In this document: positions 20,736 to 32,614 of the stretch, in pieces
How the letters are laid out: each line of letters begins with the position of its first letter
Numbering within the stretch: the first letter of the stretch is position 1
Source: Rhynchopus euleeides
Lineage: Eukaryota; Euglenozoa; Diplonemea; Diplonemida; Diplonemidae
Direction: 5' to 3'
Assembly: GCA_963210315.1 (NCBI GenBank)
Contig: OY723254.1
Span: 1,704,379 to 1,768,378, forward strand
DNA length: 64,000 bases
Program-made: the position numbers and the translations under genes
Notes under the pieces: generated by a model
The model's database searches: none
The model's input: the letters and a program-made list of their open reading frames with translations, nothing else
Told to the model about the DNA's origin: nothing

Positions 20736-22270
20736 GAGGGGTGGTGGGTGGTGTTGAGAGTGCCTTCTTCTTCTGCGAGCGGTGGATGTTAGAGGGTGGG
20801 GGGTGGGGGGGTGGGGGTGTTGGCTGAAGAGTTTAAATGGTGCCCTGCCCTGCCCCAAGCCATACCGATCGATTGTAGCGCTGTCACGTCTTTCTTGTTG
20901 TCCGGAGTGGGTGTCTCGTTTTCTTCTGCTGTAACACGCTTGTTTGTCGGGCTGTGCTGCGTGCAATGCATTTGAGACAAATGCGGCAGCATCCGAGAGG
21001 GATGTCCGGCACGTTTTTTTTTGCGGGCGCATCAACAAAAAACAGTGGTCTCAGGAGCAATGCCCTGTTGCAAGGCCACAACCTAACTGCCCACAAACCC
21101 CGAATTTTCCCACGGTGCCCCGAGCCGTTGCTCCCAAGCAGAGCATCTCCGGACACACAATCACCCGGGCCCACCCCGTTACTCTTTGAGTTAGCCTTTT
21201 TTTGACGAACACTTCGTCAAAAAAATTGAAAGAAAGGCGCGAGGCTGTGGGGGCCGGGTGTGGTCAGACCACAGGTCCCGATCAGCCCACAATGCATCTG
21301 CAAGGAGGACGCGTGCAATACACCGCTGGGGTGCACAGTCTCTGGATTTGATTAACGGACTTTTCAGTCATCCTGCATTTGGGAAGGGGACGATGCAGCG
21401 CCCGGCCCCGTTTGCCTCCTGTGCTGTCCCCGAAGGGGCGTGTTGTGTGTGTGGCACAGTGGAACCCGCATCGGAGTTCACTTGGTGCAACTTCCACGAA
21501 ACAAAGAAGGTTATCGTGCGTGTCGGGTGGGTGGGGTGGGTGGGTGTGTGTACCCACTCGTTACGCTCAAGGTGCGGAGGGGGTGTCCTTCAGAACACGA
21601 GGCTATCCGCACTCACACACTCTCTGCCCCACAGCCCATCTCCATTCCTCCCGCCCCCCCGCTCTCTCTCTTAAGCCCTCTTAGACATAACAGCGAAGGC
21701 GTTGCAGGAGGGACTTGTGCTGTACGTCAAGGCAACCCGCAGTGCGCAGGTGATTCCACTCCACTAACGCAGGTCGAACCCGGGGAGCTTGGACTCAGAC
21801 TGTGCACCTCCCCCGCATCGTTTCCCGCCCAAAGCGCCAACTGCATTGGCCTCACGCAAGAGAATCACATGCAATATATTCTTTCTCTGCCCCCCTTCCC
21901 CCTTTTGCGACTGTATCTAGGGCGCACGGTGGTGTGTGGTCTCATGGGATGGGGTTCGTCCTCCACAAGCCCGAGAGGCCTAGGTTAGAAAGTGCAGATA
22001 GGGTCTGCGTGGGGGATCCATCACGGTAGTGTGAATCCCCTCCCGCTCCCCCCCCCTCCCGCGTGCGCACAGAAGGAGGATGTGTGTTGAAAACATTCGT
22101 TCAGGATTTTTTTTGCGGAAACAAAAGAAACAGAAGAAAACGAAGGGATGCGCCGAATAATTAGAAAAGGGGGAAGAAAGGAAGAGGGTGCGGGAGGGTG
22201 GGGGGGGGGGGGGGTGGTATTTGTTATACGGCGTGCCCGGGTGGACCGTCGTGTATCTCGCTCTCGTGAA
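20736..22270. other. Intergenic
   Basis: A G-rich tract near 20796-20820 and a short inverted repeat near 21196-21222 (TTTTTTTGACGAA...TTCGTCAAAAAAA, terminator-like in shape but in a eukaryote) were seen. Frames such as 21258-21674 have no domains. No gene is supported. Confidence 0.45.
21196..21224. repeat. Short perfect hairpin
   Basis: TTTTTTTGACGAA, a short CACT loop, and TTCGTCAAAAAAA form a near-perfect stem about 465 bp after the CLASP-like gene. Its role is unknown. Confidence 0.6.
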
Positions 22271-22338
22271 TGCTTTGACAGCGTGCCGCTGGCGTGCTGC
22301 TCCCCTGAATCTCCAGCCAAACGCTAGCGTGAGCCAAA
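22271..22338. repeat. Short dispersed repeat, copy 1 (GCGTGCCGCTGGCGTGCTGC)
   Basis: About 68 bp starting TGCTTTGACAGCG match 51538-51610 and, more weakly, 51456-51515. All copies share GCTGG.GTGCTGCTCC and CCAGCCAAACGC. The repeat might be a small structured RNA gene or SINE fragment. No tRNA cloverleaf could be drawn. Confidence 0.7.
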
Positions 22339-22695
22339 CAAACAAAAATCATAAGGTAACAGCGCCACACCCAGGTGGCAGCACACTATAATTAGGTAAC
22401 CCGCCCTCCCCCCATATCCCCCAAAATACAACAAACCCCCATAAGTTAACAAATGATCTGCTGTATCTTTGCTTCTGTCGTTGGATGCCGAACCATTGCG
22501 CTAGCACCCCCCCCCCCCCCACCCCTACCCCCACCCCGGCCACAGCCACAGCCGCAACCATCTTCTTCTTGTTCCGTGTCAAACCCCCCCCCCCCCCCCC
22601 CCAGGGGTGTAAATAAGGCCGACTCCCGACTCCCGACTCGCGCCGGATTTTTTGGGATTGGGAGGGTTGCCTTGCTTCCCTTAGGGAATGTGCGG

Positions 22696-22870
22696 TATTA
22701 GGCACCCCATGGCCAAAATGACCCCACTGCGATCCGCACAGACTCCAAATATTCAAAAGAAAGGGTTTTTGGAACACCCGAGGAGGGGGGGTCCCGATGG
22801 GTGGGTGGGGGTGTGGGGGTCCCGCTGGGTGGGACATGGTGTGTGCCTCCCAGTCATCTTCTTCATTACC
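22696..22870. repeat. Dispersed ATGACCCCACTGCGATCC unit
   Basis: The block beginning near AGGCACCCCATGGCCAAAAT matches 9615-9780 inside the 893-bp element at roughly 85 percent by eye, including the later CATGGTGTGTGCCTCCCAG. It is therefore a fragment or solo copy of that element. Confidence 0.8.
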
Positions 22871-23150
22871 GGTCTCTGAACTGGGGTGAGTTCATTGCCA
22901 AACCACTGCTGTGAATACGGCGCCCCTTTCCCGCCCCTTTTGCCAGATCCTGGCAGCTCCCAAGAAGAGTTGTGTTCCGCCCCCATCAGGTGGTTGAGCA
23001 TACCGCAGCGCACACGTGCACAACCACACACACTCCACACAGATGCGTCACACATGTGACGCAACTGTTGCGACACAAAACATGCCTCAGGTAGAGGCAG
23101 TAGTGTTTGACTCACAGCCAACATAGCTCTCAGTGGGGCCGTGGATGGTG
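22871..23150. other. Intergenic
   Basis: No repeat, RNA or coding signal was recognised between the dispersed unit and the GGATGCATCC cluster. Confidence 0.4.
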
Positions 23151-23340
23151 TGGATGCATCCATGCATGCATCCACGGCATCCAGGGATGCCCGAAAATGT
23201 CAAAAAATGGATTTTTGATTTGGCATACAGGCATTCATCCACTGCAGGCAGGCCTGCATGCAGGGCTTCGGAGCTCCAGGCTGTGTGTGGATGCATCCAC
23301 AAAATTTGTGGATGCATGCGCTGCATGCACGGGAAATACT
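23150..23340. repeat. Cluster of GGATGCATCC-type palindromes
   Basis: The motifs GGATGCATCC, ATGCATGCATCC and GTGGATGCATGC recur on both halves, with an inverted pair GGATGCATCCACAAAATTT / TTTGTGGATGCATGC. The pattern resembles the GGGTACCC cluster, in that short palindromic words are repeated with variable spacers. Confidence 0.7.
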
Positions 23341-23420
23341 GAGAGCTATGCAGCCAAATACTGCTGCCGTGAGTGAGGTGCTCGCAGCGTGTGGGGCGCT
23401 GCGGGCGAAGTGGGGGGTTG

Positions 23421-23602
23421 GCTGGGACAGCCAACATGGCGCTGTGCGTCGCGTGCTTCTTCGCGGACCACCTCGCACGCGGGAAGACCCCGCAAGCGCC
23501 GAGTCAGTCCGCCCTGACCGAATGGTGGGCGACTGCTGGAGGGTCCATGGGACTCTCCACGGCAGAGGTGGCCGTACTACAGGATGCGTGCAGGATTGAG
23601 TA
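23421..23602 (+). CDS. Possible short coding segment, unknown
   Basis: From the ATG near 23435 the frame reads MALCVACFFADHLARGKTPQ and ends RIE-stop at 23602. The composition (hydrophobic and Cys-containing start, acidic end) is more protein-like than nearby shadow frames. It lies upstream of the Cys-rich gene, but no GTATG donor links them. It could be an independent tiny gene, a relic or chance. Confidence 0.22.
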
Positions 23603-23807
23603 GGGTTTGAGACCGCCCGTCCCCCCCAGCCCCCCACCCCAGGTACCTTAGGTGACTGTAAATAACCGACTCCCGACTCCTGACCCCCAAACCTTATTTA
23701 CAGCCCTGCCCCCCCCCGCCCGCTGGTGCACCATACCACACCTCACGGACACACTTCCCAACACGCAGACACACGTGGCACCGGGGCAGCCGGTGTGGCG
23801 CGGGATC

Positions 23808-25871
23808 ATGCCTGCACGGTGCCCTGCCGGGTACGTGGAGGCTGCATCGCAGGTGGGCCCCAAAGGCGGGAACTGCGCAAAGGGGATGACGGGGAAGCTG
23901 TGCGGGTGCAACGACCTGCTGTCATGCTCGCTGCGGGCCGTGGGGCGGGAGGCAAAGGATAACTGTGCCTTGACGCGGCCGTGGGTCTGGCAGAAGGTGC
24001 GGGTATGCGTGCGGCCTGGGGCGGCGTGTCTGCCGGGCGGGGAGATGCGGGTCAACACCGAGGTGTACTACAATGTCATCCTGTCGCACGACCAGAGTAA
24101 GATGATGAGTGCGCGCCACCCAAGCGCGGCGAAGGGGCGGGCGGTTTACAAGGGGACCACCGGGTACACCTGGTACTGGAACACCAACACGAAGGGGCAG
24201 TTGGTGTTCTGGCAGTCAGATGCATCGAAGCCGTACAACCAGTGGCGGTTTGTGTCCGCGGGGGGCGGCCGGTACCACATGGTGAACCGGCAGACGGGGC
24301 GCTACCTGCAGAGCAGTTCGTATGACTACTCGAAGGGCAGGGACTGGGTCGCGAAGCTGAATGGGGCTGGCGCGGCCACGCCCGTCATTGTGGAGGCGAA
24401 GTGCAACGCGCAGGGCGCGGTGAAGCTGACGACGTACTCCAGTGGCCGGTACGAGGGGTTCAAGATCGGGGCGCACGGCGGGCTTGCCTTCACTGCAATG
24501 GACTATACGGAGTACCACAACACGGGGTGCTGCTCGAATGGGTGCCCATCCGGGTGGCGCTACATCAGTTCGTCGAGTAGCGGCTGCTTCCCGTTGTGCA
24601 AGTTCCAGAAGTGCTTCCGCCCCCGGGTGAAGACTGCGGAGAACAAGCGGGACAGGCTCTTCTACCTGCGCGAGGTGGGGAAGTACGAGCCGAGCGACGT
24701 GCGCGGTGCCACCCTCGACACGGGCAACAACGAGGTGCAAGACATGGCAGTGTCGCTGGCAGGGGCAGTGGTGATGGGGAAAGTCACGTCCCTGAAGGAT
24801 GAGCTTGTGTACGGGAACTGGGCCCTCGACAAGAAGGGGAAGGTGGTGAACAAGCTGCTCACGACGTTCCCGAAGACGGGGGCTAAACTGCTGCGTGCGG
24901 CGTCGATGGGGCTGACTGCCCTGAACGTGGGGCTGAGTGTGGTGATGTCCTTCGTGGAGGAGTCTGTGGAGGAGAAGCTTGCGAAGCTGGAGGCCAAGAT
25001 CATGAAGGAGGTGCGAGTGATGCTGAATGATGCGCTGCTGAAAGAGCGGGTGGGTCAGGCGCAGGTGGGGATGGAGGCGAACCGGCGCATCGTGATGAAG
25101 GACACGGCTACAGAGAAGTACAATGTGTTCACCCTGGATCGGTCGGTGAAGGACAGCGATGATAAATTCCGGGAGGACGTCGACGATATTGCAGAGAAGC
25201 TGAAGCTGAAGGCGGATGATCATTACCGCGAGATGGAGAAGATCATCCCGAAGAACATGGGTGATGCCAAAATCCCGGTGTCGACACTGAACATCAAGGC
25301 GTCGCGGTACGCCTTCAACACATACCTGCTGGGGGCGATGGAGTGGGTGACGATGGTGCAGGACAGCATCTACATGAACGCATACCTGACGACTGCATAC
25401 ACCTGCGAACAGCTGCGTGATAACAACAACCTCGTGTCGTACTTGCAGGAGTTCAAGACCAACGCGCATAAGATGCAGCAGCTGCTGGTGGATACGCGCC
25501 TCGCAAAGGTGACTGTGCGGTCCCGCGGGAAGTTCGCGGGGTGGGAGGCCAAGGACAGCCACTTCGACGGGACCTACCCGATCATCGCCCACACAGGGTC
25601 TGACAGCAACCGGGCACACGCCGCCGAGGCGGCCAACGTGCTGCGTGCAGAGCTGCGGTGGGATCTGGAGCACACGACGTACCGCATCGCTGAGTTCGAG
25701 GAGGCAATGTCGGGTGTGGTGTCGCGCACCATGGAGGAGTGCCGGAAGCTGCGCCCGGATGGGAGCGCTGAAAACAACGCTGTGAGGGCGGAATTCAAGG
25801 AGCAGGCTCTGGCATACAAGCCTGACTTCACGAACAGCAACCCGATGCTGTGCAGTGCGAACGGTTGCTGA
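23808..25871 (+). CDS. Cys-rich protein with ricin-B-like region and long helical region
   Basis: From the ATG at 23808 the frame gives 687 residues; it stays open back to 23652, and an acceptor-like CACGCAG at 23768 means an upstream exon, perhaps with a signal peptide, is likely. Order of parts: a Cys-rich segment (about 1-80, with CPAGY and CGCNDLLSC); a beta-trefoil-like region (about 82-237) with NQWRFV, YHMVNRQTGRYLQ and similar ricin-B style repeats; a second Cys-rich stretch (about 240-272, CCSNGCPSGW); and a long mostly helical part (about 308-665) with a hydrophobic stretch ASMGLTALNVGLSVVMSFVE. The layout of a lectin-like domain plus a helical bundle recalls pore-forming or adhesive secreted proteins, but no specific family could be named. 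Function is inferred only at that level. Confidence 0.65.
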   Translation: MPARCPAGYVEAASQVGPKGGNCAKGMTGKLCGCNDLLSCSLRAVGREAKDNCALTRPWVWQKVRVCVRPGAACLPGGEMRVNTEVYYNVILSHDQSKMMSARHPSAAKGRAVYKGTTGYTWYWNTNTKGQLVFWQSDASKPYNQWRFVSAGGGRYHMVNRQTGRYLQSSSYDYSKGRDWVAKLNGAGAATPVIVEAKCNAQGAVKLTTYSSGRYEGFKIGAHGGLAFTAMDYTEYHNTGCCSNGCPSGWRYISSSSSGCFPLCKFQKCFRPRVKTAENKRDRLFYLREVGKYEPSDVRGATLDTGNNEVQDMAVSLAGAVVMGKVTSLKDELVYGNWALDKKGKVVNKLLTTFPKTGAKLLRAASMGLTALNVGLSVVMSFVEESVEEKLAKLEAKIMKEVRVMLNDALLKERVGQAQVGMEANRRIVMKDTATEKYNVFTLDRSVKDSDDKFREDVDDIAEKLKLKADDHYREMEKIIPKNMGDAKIPVSTLNIKASRYAFNTYLLGAMEWVTMVQDSIYMNAYLTTAYTCEQLRDNNNLVSYLQEFKTNAHKMQQLLVDTRLAKVTVRSRGKFAGWEAKDSHFDGTYPIIAHTGSDSNRAHAAEAANVLRAELRWDLEHTTYRIAEFEEAMSGVVSRTMEECRKLRPDGSAENNAVRAEFKEQALAYKPDFTNSNPMLCSANGC

Positions 25872-28061
25872 TGGAGGATGGGCGTGCATGTCTTTGCCCC
25901 TGTCTTCCCCCCCCCCCCTTTGTTAGCTTCAACCAGTGGTGCGGGGGGTCACAAGGCTAGATATGAGAGCAAGTATCGCAGGGAGGGAAATTAACTTTGG
26001 GTGGGCAGGCTGCCCCCTCTCTTCCCCTTTTTGTGTGCGTTGTGCCACTTGCTTGCAGAGCTGCCAGCAAGGTTGGAAGGGAACCTCTGAGGACATACAC
26101 CACCATTCAGCAGTCCGGCTTCGGTGGCGGGGTTTCCTCGCGGGTATCCCGTGCGTATCGACAGTACTACTGCAGACAACTTCCCTCCTCACCCCGTCCG
26201 TTGTTGCCTCTGGTTTCGTACAGCCTCCTCAGTAACCCCCCCTCTCCCCCCCTCGTATATACCTCAAGTGTGAACATTCCCGTCAAGGGATATTCGTGAC
26301 TCTCTCCCTCTATCTCGGATCATAACACGTGTGGAATGTCCCTCTCCCTGAACGAAAATTCCAGCCTTGAGTCCCTTTTCCCTCGTTGTGGAGCACGAGT
26401 GACTGCGGATAAGCTGATGTGCAGCCATCCTTTCACGCGATCCCCATGCATAAGATACATTGTCTGTATGTCAGATACCCAGTGAAGGAACGTACAGAGC
26501 TAATCGGCCCACAGGCACACCAAGTGTCCACACCTCTTCCTGTTTCCCTGTCCCCTGACCTCCCTCTCTCTCCCTCTCTCCCTTCTCCGCCTCGTTGATC
26601 TGCAGTGGTGTGACCTTGCTGCTCTCCCTGTGTCCATGCTGTGCACTGCGCAGTGTGGCATGCGATGTTTTCAGCAAGGGCCGTACCCCTGTGGAAGCGA
26701 GGCAGCGCGTGCCTTGCGCCCTGTCCCCCGCTTTGTGCTGCACTGGCGACCGCATCAAAGAGCACGGTCTCTACTTGGTGCGGTCTGCACTGATGTGCAC
26801 CAAAGAAGAAGGGGTGAGGCGATCCACGTGTGGCTGCTGCGTTTGAGGATCCGTTTGTGGTGTGCCGCGAGAGCTTTGCCCGGATGCAGGGGAGTCCACA
26901 CGCAACCCTGCATCCGCACGACCTGGCTCACCCGGCTGTTTCTCGGATGCTGCGCCCTTCCGTCCCTTTGCTTTGTTGCTGGCTGTCTCTGACGGCGAGA
27001 CGGCTTCACAGTTTGATGGCTTCACTCTGTAGAAGCGAGCGCTTCTTCGCAATTTTGTGTGCCCTCATTGGCACTGTTTGATAGAGAGCGAACCACCGTC
27101 CCCGCGCATTTTTTTTGTGCGTTTCAGCTTTGTTTTTAGTGCCGCGTTGTGCAGTGCGGTTGGGGGGAGACCGGGCAGTGCCCTCCGCTGCGGCATGTTT
27201 CCTTTTCGTTCTCTTTTTTTGCCCCCCCCCCCCCCTTTCTTTTGAAGCGTCCCAACTTTATCCCTGGGTGGTGATGTGGTTCAGAGGCGTGCACTCTGCA
27301 CGCCACCCAGGTGGCGTAGGGAGGCGGCGAAATCATACGAAGAGCTAAAAATCCTCAGGTTCACATCCGACCTGAACCGGCATCTGTGTTTGGATTGTGC
27401 GAACACTCCGTTGTGTTCAAACCACCTTCTGCGGCCTGCTTCTCCTCAGCGTATAAAGAGAGAGAAGCCAGCATTCGTCTGGTTTCCTTCGCGGGCTTTG
27501 CCAGGCGGGTGGCGCAGGTGTTCACGGATGGCTTGGTTGCCGGGACACATCGAGGGACAGATGGGGGTACCCCCTTCCCGTTGGCCGTCCCCAACGCAAT
27601 TTGCAATTGCGCACCACCTGCGCGACCCTATACATTTGCTGAGGTTGCCTTATTGCGTTCATCTCACACGCGATGCACCGCTGCACCACCACTGTGCACC
27701 CCCCCCACACTCTCACTCTACGTTGGGAATTTGCAGCGGAGAGGCAGAACACATTCACGCAATGCACCAACACCATTCGGCAGCTTTTTTGCCTTGGGTG
27801 GGGAGTCGCATATTTTTTGCTTTACACTGCGACCACCACCACCGCCACCACCACCAGGGGACGACCGCGGTGAGGAGGAAGGGTGGTGGGCACAGAGGCC
27901 AGCACAGGCCACGCCCACACGCCCACATCCCCCCCTACCTCGACCGATTCCCACTACACCAAGCCCTCTGCTGCTTCACTGGACCGGCGGGGTGTGAGGG
28001 GGTGGGTGGGTGGTGGGTAGGTGCCGGGGGCTCGTTATTGCCGCAGTGCGAGCCTCGGAGC
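25872..28061. other. Intergenic
   Basis: The 2.2-kb gap has C tracts near 25909 and 27222, a CT microsatellite near 26560-26583 and no repeat family recognised. The frame that continues into the next gene is open from 27276, but the encoded His/Pro/Arg-rich residues before 28062 look non-coding. Other frames lack domains. Confidence 0.45.
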
Positions 28062-31000
28062 ATGGCAGGCCGAAGCACCGCCCTGGCGGTGTTGGGGGCA
28101 TTCGCCTGCCTCCTGCCCCTGGGGGATGCGGAGTTTCTGGGAGAGCTTGCTGGGCCCTTCACTGGGGCTGGGATAAAGTACATCGAGTCTGAGGTTGACA
28201 CGCCGAACTACCGGAGGGTGAAGGCGTATATCAAGGGGGTTGCGACTTGCTCCGGTGTCGTCACTCGCCTCTCTCTTATCCGCGATCTACCGAGCGATGC
28301 GGTGCACGAAATCTCTCTCATCTTTCACAGTTATGAGAATGCGGTGTGCGCCCAGGTCGCCACCCTGACAGGAACGGGTGCTTCCCAGGCGATTTCCAAC
28401 GTGGAGTTCCGGGAATGCGTGAATCCCGCCGCAGATGCGGTGAATGATCTCACCGAGGCAACTGTGGAGTGGTATGTCGATGGGACGTCTGTCTTCACCA
28501 CGTGGCGGATCAACGGGGTTGATATTGCGAGCAGCACGAAGGTTTTGACGGATTCCAGCGATCCCTACCGGCTGAACCACAAGCTCTACTTCGTGACGCA
28601 TCACTCCACGTTCCCTGGGTTTGATGGCATCCCCACAACGACATGCGAGCAGTCGAATGTTCTGGTGGATAGGTTTGAGATCACACCCTACTCCACGCGG
28701 TTCAGCGACACCGACACCTTCACGCTGAGCATGAAGGCGGACTCCTATGCCAACTGGGGGGGGTCGGGCAACTGGGAGGTGCTGAGCTCGTTCTTCCTGC
28801 AGCACCCTCAGGAGCTTCTGTTGCACAACAACCTGCAGGTCACCACTGATGGGGTTCTGTTGTTCCAAGGCCTTCTCAACCCATACTATGATCCAAATGG
28901 GGTGCTCGCGACGAAGATTGGGGAGCTGAACGGGTTTTTCCAAGGGGCTTCGTCAGGCCAGAGCTTTACAGACCCAGCCCCGTGGGTCCCTTCGACATCC
29001 CCAGAGAGTGTTGCGTCGTGGTGGTACGACCCGTTTGACACGGTGGCAAGGGGTATGATTGAGTTTTTCATCACCTCGACAGGTGTGTCGAAGCGGAGCA
29101 TCCGGCTCGCCCAGGGGTTTAAAAACTTCTTCTTCGACCCGAGCGTCGTGGGGAACCAGGCGATGGGCGACTCCGAGATTATCACGCATGAATACTGTGT
29201 CTTCCTGAGGGCGAACAGCACGCACACCCGCAAAATAGAGCTCGCATTATACGCTGCGGGTGGCAGTGCAGACGACACCCTCAAGCAGAAGTTCTTTGGG
29301 GTGTGGAACGTCACCCTCCGGGACACAGGTGCTTACGAGCAGTATGCGAGATGTTTCTCAGTCAACAGTGATCAGAGCGGGGTCACCGACCTGGAGCTCG
29401 AGATTCTCCTGGGTGCTGTGGACGGCATCATTTTCAAGGAGCATACCATTCGCCTGGAGAGCGTCCGCTTCTACCGGGTCAAGGGGGATGCGGCAAGCAC
29501 AGCCGCCTCCGATGGGTGGGCCCGGGGGCAGGAGCTGATGAAGGACGCCAACTTTGACGAGATTGCAAAGTGGACCCCTACGTTTGACAGCACGAAGGCT
29601 CAGGTTAAGTCGGGGTCGCGGTTTGAGTGGGATCTGTTCGGCCACACCGACCACCCTGCCAACCTGTCTCTGTCGCAGACTGACAAGGTGGCCATCCAGA
29701 AGGCCGTTGCATACCGCATGGTCTTCAGAGGCAACGTAGAGGCAAACTCGATCGCCTCCCCAACAGATCCCGCCAACATCAACGGGAGGGTGGTGCAGTT
29801 CTTTGTGACGAATGCCGACGGCGCGCGTGTCTTCGGCGGGACGGGGATGGCAAGGCTTGTGACGTCCCTCCGGACCTTCCAGCTGACGTTCCTCAGCGAT
29901 GAGACGGCGATGGTTCCGAACAGCGCTGATGGGACAGCGATTGTCACCATCTGGAGCGGTGGGCGGGATTTCGGGAGCAGCGGGCTGAACCCGCTGTTCA
30001 CCGGGATCAACCTGGTTGCGTGGACGGACCTCACGACACCCACATTCTCGGCCCTCCCTGCGGAGCCCGATCTCACCCCCAGGACCCCGGATTTCACTAC
30101 GCCTGTTCCGCCGACACCAACGTCGACACCGCGCCCTCCCCCGGTCACGCCTGTGCCGACACCTGTGCCGACCACCGTGCAGATCCCTGACATGTTCACG
30201 GTGGAGAAGACGCTGCCCGGCCTGCAGGGTGTCATCTACAAGAGCAAGTTCTATAAGCTGGACTTCATCAACGTTGCGGTGGAGAGCATTGCGGTGGACA
30301 CCTTCCGGGCCAACCTGTCGACGACGATGAACGAGGTGTGCCTCTTCATGGGGTTCGCGGTGAGACTGTGCGCCTTCACCACGGACAACGTTGTGGTGCT
30401 CGAGGTGTGCTACAGAAACCTCCCACGCGATATCCACGCGTCTGACCCACGGGCATGCCGTGGCTTGGGCAACGTGGTGACATATCCAACTGCTGTGAAC
30501 GCGACAGGGGTCGGGTCGTATATGATATTCACGTTTGCAGGGGTGCCTGCCAGTGTCCTGCAGGACGGCGAGTACGAGCCGCGTGTGATCGAGACGCTTA
30601 ACACCAACATCGCTAAGGGTCAGATCGGCATCCGCCCGCAGGGCAGTGCGATCGTGGTGAAGGCCATTGTCGCCACCCCGTCGCCCTTCAGCGGCGGGAC
30701 GGAGTCTGACCACGGCCTGTCGAATGCCGCATGGATGGCCATCATTGTGGTGTGTGCGTTGCTGGGGTTGGGCCTCGGCTTCAACGCGTGGTATCAGCAC
30801 AGCATCAGGCACCTCAAGCGCAGCGAGGCACAAAAGGAGCTGTTCAAGCGTGACCTGGCCCCGGAGTACGTCCCCACCATTGTCAACGGCCTGGGGATGC
30901 TGCAGCTGGTATGTGTCTTGGGAGGTGGGTAGTGGCTGTTGCATCAGAGTACGATCGGTTGCACCAGGTGTACCCTGCTCTGCTGTGAAAGTGTTGCAGG

Positions 31001-32614
31001 TGTTGGTGGCTGGGAATGTCTCCTCTGGGGCTGGGCCAGGTCTTTCATCTAATTGCAAAGTGATTCATTCGTGTGTGTGCAGCAGGTGCCTTCTCCCTCC
31101 CTACCAACCCCTGTGCACAGGAGCAACTGGGTCTGCTGAAGCAGCAGTTCGATGCCATGGATGCAGACGACGGTGGTACACTCGACAAGAAGGAAATCCG
31201 CGATGTCCTCCAACTCCTGGTATGCCTAGCGGTGAGTCTCAACATCGAAGCCGTCCGGCAGGTCCAGAGGCAGCTCTGGTGAGTGATCATGTGAACAGCG
31301 TTCACCCTTTGTGGTGTCCGCACCCGGGCCTTTGCTCAGAACTGCAGGAAAGTGAGAAAAAGGCGCAGTGCCACAGAGCGACGGCCCCCTTGAGCATTGG
31401 CGTGTGCTGTTGTATCACAGAAAGTGCTGCCTTCTCTTCGTATCGCCACCACACCCACACCTTGCGCAGAAAGTCAACGTGACGGAGGATGAATTTGTCC
31501 GCTTCTTCAACAACATTGACGAAGACGGGAACGAGGAGATCGAGTTCACAGAGTTCGCCGTCGGGTTCATCCCCTTCCTTGTGGGGCAGGTGGTATGCTG
31601 GGGTACCCCCAGGGGTTGGAATCACTGGCAGCAGGAGCCCATCACATCCCGGAGATGGTGGTGCATCCAGTACTCAACGTGAACTCGCGCATTTCATTTT
31701 GCAACACTGCATTGCCACATCACACACATCGAGATGCCTCCACGTTCGGAGGATACATGGAAGCCAACACGGTGCCCAGCATAGCCGGCCTGCATGCTCA
31801 TCTTTGCAGCCCTTCACCACCATCATCACGCAGCGCGCTTGCGGGGGTGACGTGAACTTCGACACGGAGGCGGAGAAGATCTTCTCTGCCCTCAGCGGGG
31901 AGCAGAGGCTCAGCAGTATCTTTGAGGACCGCGAGATGGACCTGGCAGCGAGCGAGCAGCTGATCAAGAAGACGCAGTTTCTGGAGCGCTCCGCTGCTTC
32001 GGTGGTGAAGAGCATGGCGAAGCGGCGCAACAAGCGGAAGGGGCCGGGGAACGCCCCTGACGACTCCGTTCTGATCCAGCCGCTGGAGGCTGGGGACAGG
32101 ATCGAGGTGACTGACGACGCTGCTCTCTACGACGAGGTGATGCAGCACATGCCTGCCCTCATTCCTGACGAGGAACAGCTGCCGGTGTCCTTCGACGAGG
32201 TGGCAGGCGCACACGGTATCATCCTCAAGGTGGACCGCAGCCACACCCGCAAGATATTCCAGGTCGATCTCCCGAACATCGACCGCGTCTACTGGTTGGA
32301 GCCTGCCGCTGTCCTCCCACGCCGTGTGCCCGCTGTCGAGCAGTACCTCGGCACGGAGAAGAGGAACAAAGCGGTATGTGCATCAGCAGTGTGGCTGTGC
32401 TGCTAAGCTTGGGGCTCAACATTTTTGGGAGGAGTGTTGACTCCTGCTGTCTATTGCCCAGGGAATTATTGTTATCGCGGCTCGTCTGGCTGGAGGTGCT
32501 TCTGCCTTCCGCTAGAAGGAGAAGATGATGATGGAGGCTGTGCGGGGCGAACCTCATCAGAAGGGCGACTTTGACCGTCTCGACATCTCAAATTTTGCAG
32601 CTTCTTCAATATGA
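28062..32614 (+). CDS. Type I membrane protein with cytoplasmic EF-hands, five exons
   Basis: Exons: 28062-30908, 31121-31219, 31470-31592, 31810-32373 and 32516-32614 (TGA). All junctions are phase 0, introns start GTATG, and the total is 1243 residues. Residues 1-23 (MAGRSTALAVLGAFACLLPL...) are a signal peptide. The ectodomain, about 24-885, includes a Pro/Thr linker near 675-710 (PVPPTPTSTPRPPPVTP). A transmembrane helix lies at about 890-910 (WMAIIVVCALLGLGLGF) and is followed by a basic stop-transfer HSIRHLKR. The cytoplasmic part carries two EF-hands (MDADDGGTLDKKE across exon 2; NIDEDGNEEIEFTE in exon 3), then a 220-residue tail ending DISNFAASSI. No family name is known to me. A calcium-responsive surface receptor or adhesin is inferred. 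The last exon is supported by exact frame continuity only. Confidence 0.78.

Noticed and set aside
24216-25889. 557-residue minus-strand frame opposite the Cys-rich gene
   Set aside because: It is the antisense shadow of a GC-rich coding region; His/Leu/Arg-rich composition is typical of such shadows.
27276-28061. Open frame extending the EF-hand surface protein upstream by 262 residues
   Set aside because: The residues are His/Pro/Arg-rich and non-repetitive without domains, whereas the ATG at 28062 is followed by a textbook signal peptide.
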